Source: Blastocatellia bacterium
GTDB lineage: Bacteria; Acidobacteriota; Blastocatellia; UBA7656
Length of the DNA stretch: 64,000 nucleotides
Direction of reading: 5' to 3'
NCBI GenBank assembly: GCA_035275065.1
Contig: DATENM010000064.1
Coordinates: forward strand, 62,001 to 126,000
Shown here piece by piece: positions 61,573-64,000 of this stretch. Made by a program: the position numbers and the translations under genes. Each line of letters opens with the position of its first letter. Position 1 is the first letter of the stretch. The notes under the pieces were generated by a model. It did not search any database. It was not told the origin of the DNA and saw only the letters and a list, made by a program, of their open reading frames with translations.

Positions 61573-62826
61573 TCAAACCTGGAACTGTAACTGCGGCGCT
61601 TCGGCTTCGCGGCTGCGGTAGCGCGTCTCGACATATTCATCCAACAGCTTGATGAACTCCGGCACGATGGCGGCGCCTTGCAGCGTGATGAACTTCGCGC
61701 CGTCCACATAGACAGGCGCGCGCGGGTCTTCGCCTGTGCCCGGCAGCGAGATGCCGATGTTGGCGTGCTTGGATTCGCCCGGCCCGTTGACCACACAGCC
61801 CATCACCGCGACCTTCATCTCTTCGACGCCGACGTAGTTCTGCTTCCACACAGGCATCTGCTCGCGGATGTAAGTCTGAATGTCTTCGGCCATCTCTTGA
61901 AACAACGTGCTGGTCGTGCGCCCGCAACCGGGGCAAGCCGTCACCAGCGGCATGAAGCTGCGCAGCCCCATGGTCTGCAAAATCTGCTGCGCGACGATGA
62001 CCTCTTCCGTCCGGTCGCCATTGGGCCGCGGCGTCAGCGATACGCGAATCGTGTCGCCGATGCCTTGTTGCAGCAGCACGCTCATGGCCGCTGTCGAAGC
62101 GACGATCCCTTTGCTGCCCATGCCGGCTTCTGTCAGTCCCAGGTGCAGCGGGTAGTCGCAACGCGCTGCCAGGTCGCGATAGATGGCGATCAAATCTTGA
62201 ACTTCAGAAACCTTGGCGCTGAGGATGATGGCATCGTGCGGCAGGCCGCAGCGCTCGGCCAGCTCGGCGGATTCCAGGGCGCTGACGACGACCGCTTCGC
62301 GCATCACGTCGCGAGCGTCTTTGGGGTTGGCGCGTTTGGCGTTTTCGTCCATCAAACGGGTCAGCAGCGATTGATCGAGCGAGCCCCAGTTGACGCCGAT
62401 GCGCACCGGCTTGCGGTTTTCGATGGCGACTTCGATCATCGCCTGAAAGTTTTTGTCGTGGTGCTGCCCCGGCCCGACGTTGCCGGGGTTGATGCGATAC
62501 TTTGCCAGGGCGCGCGCGCAGTCGGGGTAGGCTTTCAGCAGGATGTGGCCATTGTAATGAAAGTCGCCGATGATCGGCACCGGAACGCCGCGCTCGGCGA
62601 GGCGCTCGACGATGTGCGGCACAGCGGCGGCGGCCTGCTTGGTATTGACCGTCACTCGCACCAGTTCCGAGCCGGCGCGCGCCAACTGCTCACACTGCTC
62701 GGTGGTGCCCGCGACATCCACCGTGTCGGTGTTGGTCATGGACTGCACGACGATGGGGTGCGGGCCGCCAACATGAATGCCGCCGACGTTAACCGCCACC
62801 GATTTTCTGCGCTGAATCTCTGACAC
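61573..62826 (-). CDS. ispG: 4-hydroxy-3-methylbut-2-enyl diphosphate synthase (GcpE)
   Basis: 417 aa. Penultimate enzyme of the MEP isoprenoid pathway: converts ME-cPP to HMBPP with a [4Fe-4S] cluster and two electrons. N-terminal TIM barrel: RRKSVAVNVGGIHVGGPHPI, VQSMTNTDTVDVAGT, GDFHYNGHILL. C-terminal cluster domain: TACPGCGRTTSTLF and MGCVVNGPGES supply the cluster ligands. The start is a GTG at 62826 with GAGGAG 7 bases upstream. The frame is open 71 codons further up, but that part has no GcpE similarity. A candidate promoter lies at 62861-62889. Confidence 0.96.
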   Translation of the reverse strand: MSEIQRRKSVAVNVGGIHVGGPHPIVVQSMTNTDTVDVAGTTEQCEQLARAGSELVRVTVNTKQAAAAVPHIVERLAERGVPVPIIGDFHYNGHILLKAYPDCARALAKYRINPGNVGPGQHHDKNFQAMIEVAIENRKPVRIGVNWGSLDQSLLTRLMDENAKRANPKDARDVMREAVVVSALESAELAERCGLPHDAIILSAKVSEVQDLIAIYRDLAARCDYPLHLGLTEAGMGSKGIVASTAAMSVLLQQGIGDTIRVSLTPRPNGDRTEEVIVAQQILQTMGLRSFMPLVTACPGCGRTTSTLFQEMAEDIQTYIREQMPVWKQNYVGVEEMKVAVMGCVVNGPGESKHANIGISLPGTGEDPRAPVYVDGAKFITLQGAAIVPEFIKLLDEYVETRYRSREAEAPQLQFQV

Positions 62827-62860
62827 GCAATTGCTCCTCGAAGGGTCAAGTTGAATGAAG

Positions 62861-62889
62861 ATTGTAGCGGCTGGCCCCACGCGCCGCAA
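62861..62889 (-). promoter_or_regulatory. Candidate ispG promoter
   Basis: On the minus strand TTGCGG (62889-62884), a 17-base spacer and TACAAT (62866-62861). The -10 matches 5/6, the -35 3/6. The GTG start is about 35 bases downstream. Confidence 0.45.
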
Positions 62890-63038
62890 TCCAGAGGGAG
62901 CTCGGTCAGACCGCCCCTCGGTGATTCGTCCAACCAGCCGCGATTGCCCCAGAGTGATTCGCGCTTGCGTTTGCCGCGAGCCGGAATTATCTTTGCGGCA
63001 CTTGGAATCTCTAGGCGAAATGAAAGGCGAAAGAAACA

Positions 63039-63464
63039 ATGAAAGACAGACTCGAACATCTTGAACAGGCTCAGCAGAGCCTCAACGCCAACGCCCCCTA
63101 TCAGGTGTCGCAAGGCTACCGGCTGTCGCCGCACATGGTGACGACGGCCTTCACGCTCGACGGCTTCAAGATCGCCCGCAACCTCGGCGTCGTACGCGGC
63201 ATCACTGTGCGCTCGCGGTCAATCTTCGGCACGCTCGGCGGCACGTTTCAAACGATTGTCGGCGGCAACATCACGGCCTTTACCAAGCTCTGCGAAGTTG
63301 CCCGCGCCGAAGCCTTCGAGATACTGATCCAACACGCCAGCGAGATCGGCGCTAACGCCATCATCGGCATGCGCTATGACGCCAATGAGATTATGAACGG
63401 CGTCACCGAAGTCCTGGCCTACGGCACGGCGGTCGTCGTCGCGCCGCTTGATCCCGAAGGCTGA
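63039..63464 (+). CDS. UPF0145 / YbjQ-family protein
   Basis: 141 aa, cytoplasmic. Contains the YbjQ_1 domain from about residue 28: VTTAFTLDGFKIARNLGVVR, then the family block GITVRSRSIFGTLGGTFQTI, helix CEVARAEAFEILIQHASEIG and strand ANAIIGMRYDANEI. Proteins of this family assemble as small pentamers and are sometimes called heavy-metal-binding domains, but no function is established. It is transcribed divergently from ispG across a 212-bp gap. The ribosome site is weak (AAGGCG, distant). Confidence 0.85.
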   Translation: MKDRLEHLEQAQQSLNANAPYQVSQGYRLSPHMVTTAFTLDGFKIARNLGVVRGITVRSRSIFGTLGGTFQTIVGGNITAFTKLCEVARAEAFEILIQHASEIGANAIIGMRYDANEIMNGVTEVLAYGTAVVVAPLDPEG

Positions 63465-63531
63465 AACGGGACCGCGGAAAGCGGTTGAGCGTTTGGCGGT
63501 GCGCCAGAGCGGATTGCCCGCCGCCGGCGCT

Positions 63532-64000
63532 TTATTCACGGCGTAAAGCAATCATCGGATCAACGCGGGTGGCCCGCCGCGCCGGCAGGTAGCAGGCCAC
63601 CAGCGCCACGCCGATCAGCAATAACGTAATCGCTATAAATGTCGGCGCATCGGTTGCGCTCACGCCATACAACAGGCTGCGCAGCCAGCGGCTCAGGACG
63701 AGCGCCGCGGCTAAACCAATCACGACGCCCAACAAGACCAGGCGCAAGCCCTGGCCGATGACCAGCTTCAACAGGTCTCGCGGCTGCGCGCCCAGCGCCA
63801 TGCGAATGCCAAACTCATGCGTGCGTTGCGTGACGACATAGGAAACCACGCTGTAAATCCCAACCGCCGAAAGCAATAATGCGACCCCGCCGAACGACGC
63901 CAGCAACATGGTGTGGAAACGCGGCTCGGCGACGACATCAGATAACAATTCATTCATCGTCTGGATGCCAGGGGCCGGCAAACTTCTATTCAGCGCCTTG
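63532..64000 (-). CDS. ABC transporter permease, MacB/FtsX (ADOP) type, C-terminal fragment
   Basis: The frame is open from the window edge to the stop at 63532, so only the last 155 codons are seen. It has three membrane helices in the FtsX arrangement: LLASFGGVALLLSAVGIYSV, the cytoplasmic motif TQRTHEFGIRMALGAQPRDL, then VLLGVVIGLAAALVLSRW and FIAITLLLIGVALVACYLPA, ending ARRATRVDPMIALRRE. The preceding PAPGIQTMNELLSD is the usual end of the periplasmic MacB domain. These large Acidobacterial permeases export peptides or lipids, or act in mechanotransmission; the substrate is unknown. An internal TTG is not a start. Confidence 0.9.
   Translation of the reverse strand, partial: KALNRSLPAPGIQTMNELLSDVVAEPRFHTMLLASFGGVALLLSAVGIYSVVSYVVTQRTHEFGIRMALGAQPRDLLKLVIGQGLRLVLLGVVIGLAAALVLSRWLRSLLYGVSATDAPTFIAITLLLIGVALVACYLPARRATRVDPMIALRRE

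Noticed and set aside
62827..63039. N-terminal extension of IspG by 71 codons
   Set aside because: The segment has no GcpE similarity, while a GTG with GAGGAG upstream at 62826 gives the normal length.

Overview
The window is GC-rich, densely coded chromosomal DNA, most likely from an Acidobacteriota member (Blastocatellia-like is my best guess). The markers are an Oar-type TonB-dependent receptor with a carboxypeptidase-regulatory N-terminus, a GWxTD protein, an ADOP/MacB-type permease, a PIG-L family protein, a PSCyt2/PSD1 plus DUF1501 pair, and many intergenic inverted repeats. No rRNA, tRNA, CRISPR array, transposase or phage gene was found. The assignment rests on gene content only.

Layout. 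(1) 1-1188: N-terminal part of a zinc-ribbon Ser/Thr kinase, cut by the window edge. (2) 1319-19737, all on the minus strand: a plant-polysaccharide locus read as ROK regulator, TonB-dependent receptor, TPR protein, ConA-like secreted protein, GH2, GH51, GH43, aldose 1-epimerase, GH9 and nucleoside hydrolase. A serine hydrolase (19969-22173) and a divergent GH2 beta-galactosidase (22452-25592) flank it. (3) 25713-28238: U32 peptidase-like RNA-modification-type protein. (4) 28264-38241, minus strand: one long probable operon of SDR, ribose-type ABC transporter (binding protein, ATPase, permease), PSCyt2/PSD1 protein, DUF1501 protein and a Tat-exported NHL propeller. (5) 38398-41579: two-subunit molybdenum hydroxylase and a DoxX protein. 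(6) 41650-45861, minus strand: a tight four-gene operon of OlsB-like GNAT, PlsC acyltransferase, DedA-ATP-grasp fusion and HEXXH metallopeptidase. This looks like an aminolipid system and is the best candidate here for something undescribed. (7) 46023-54890: membrane adenylate cyclase, degenerate PIG-L protein, orphan MreB-like protein, GWxTD protein, TatC and TatA. (8) 55219-64000: HYR-repeat surface protein, DUF2911-like protein, M1 aminopeptidase with HEAT repeats, IspG, UPF0145 protein and the C-terminus of an ADOP permease.

How the parts work together. The receptor, secreted glycosidases and epimerase form a path from arabinoxylan/xyloglucan-type polymers to free sugars, probably under the ROK regulator, which has a clear sigma70-type promoter with a palindrome at its start site. 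The ABC importer and SDR would take up and oxidise a monosaccharide. Several proteins carry twin-arginine signals (NHL, DUF1501, molybdenum subunit), and TatA/TatC are encoded in the same window.

The second theme is non-coding. At least six unrelated inverted-repeat families sit in the gaps. One is a REP-like double palindrome found six times, mostly inside operons. Another encodes the signal peptide of the GH9 enzyme. A third is a G-quadruplex-type tandem repeat just upstream of tatC.
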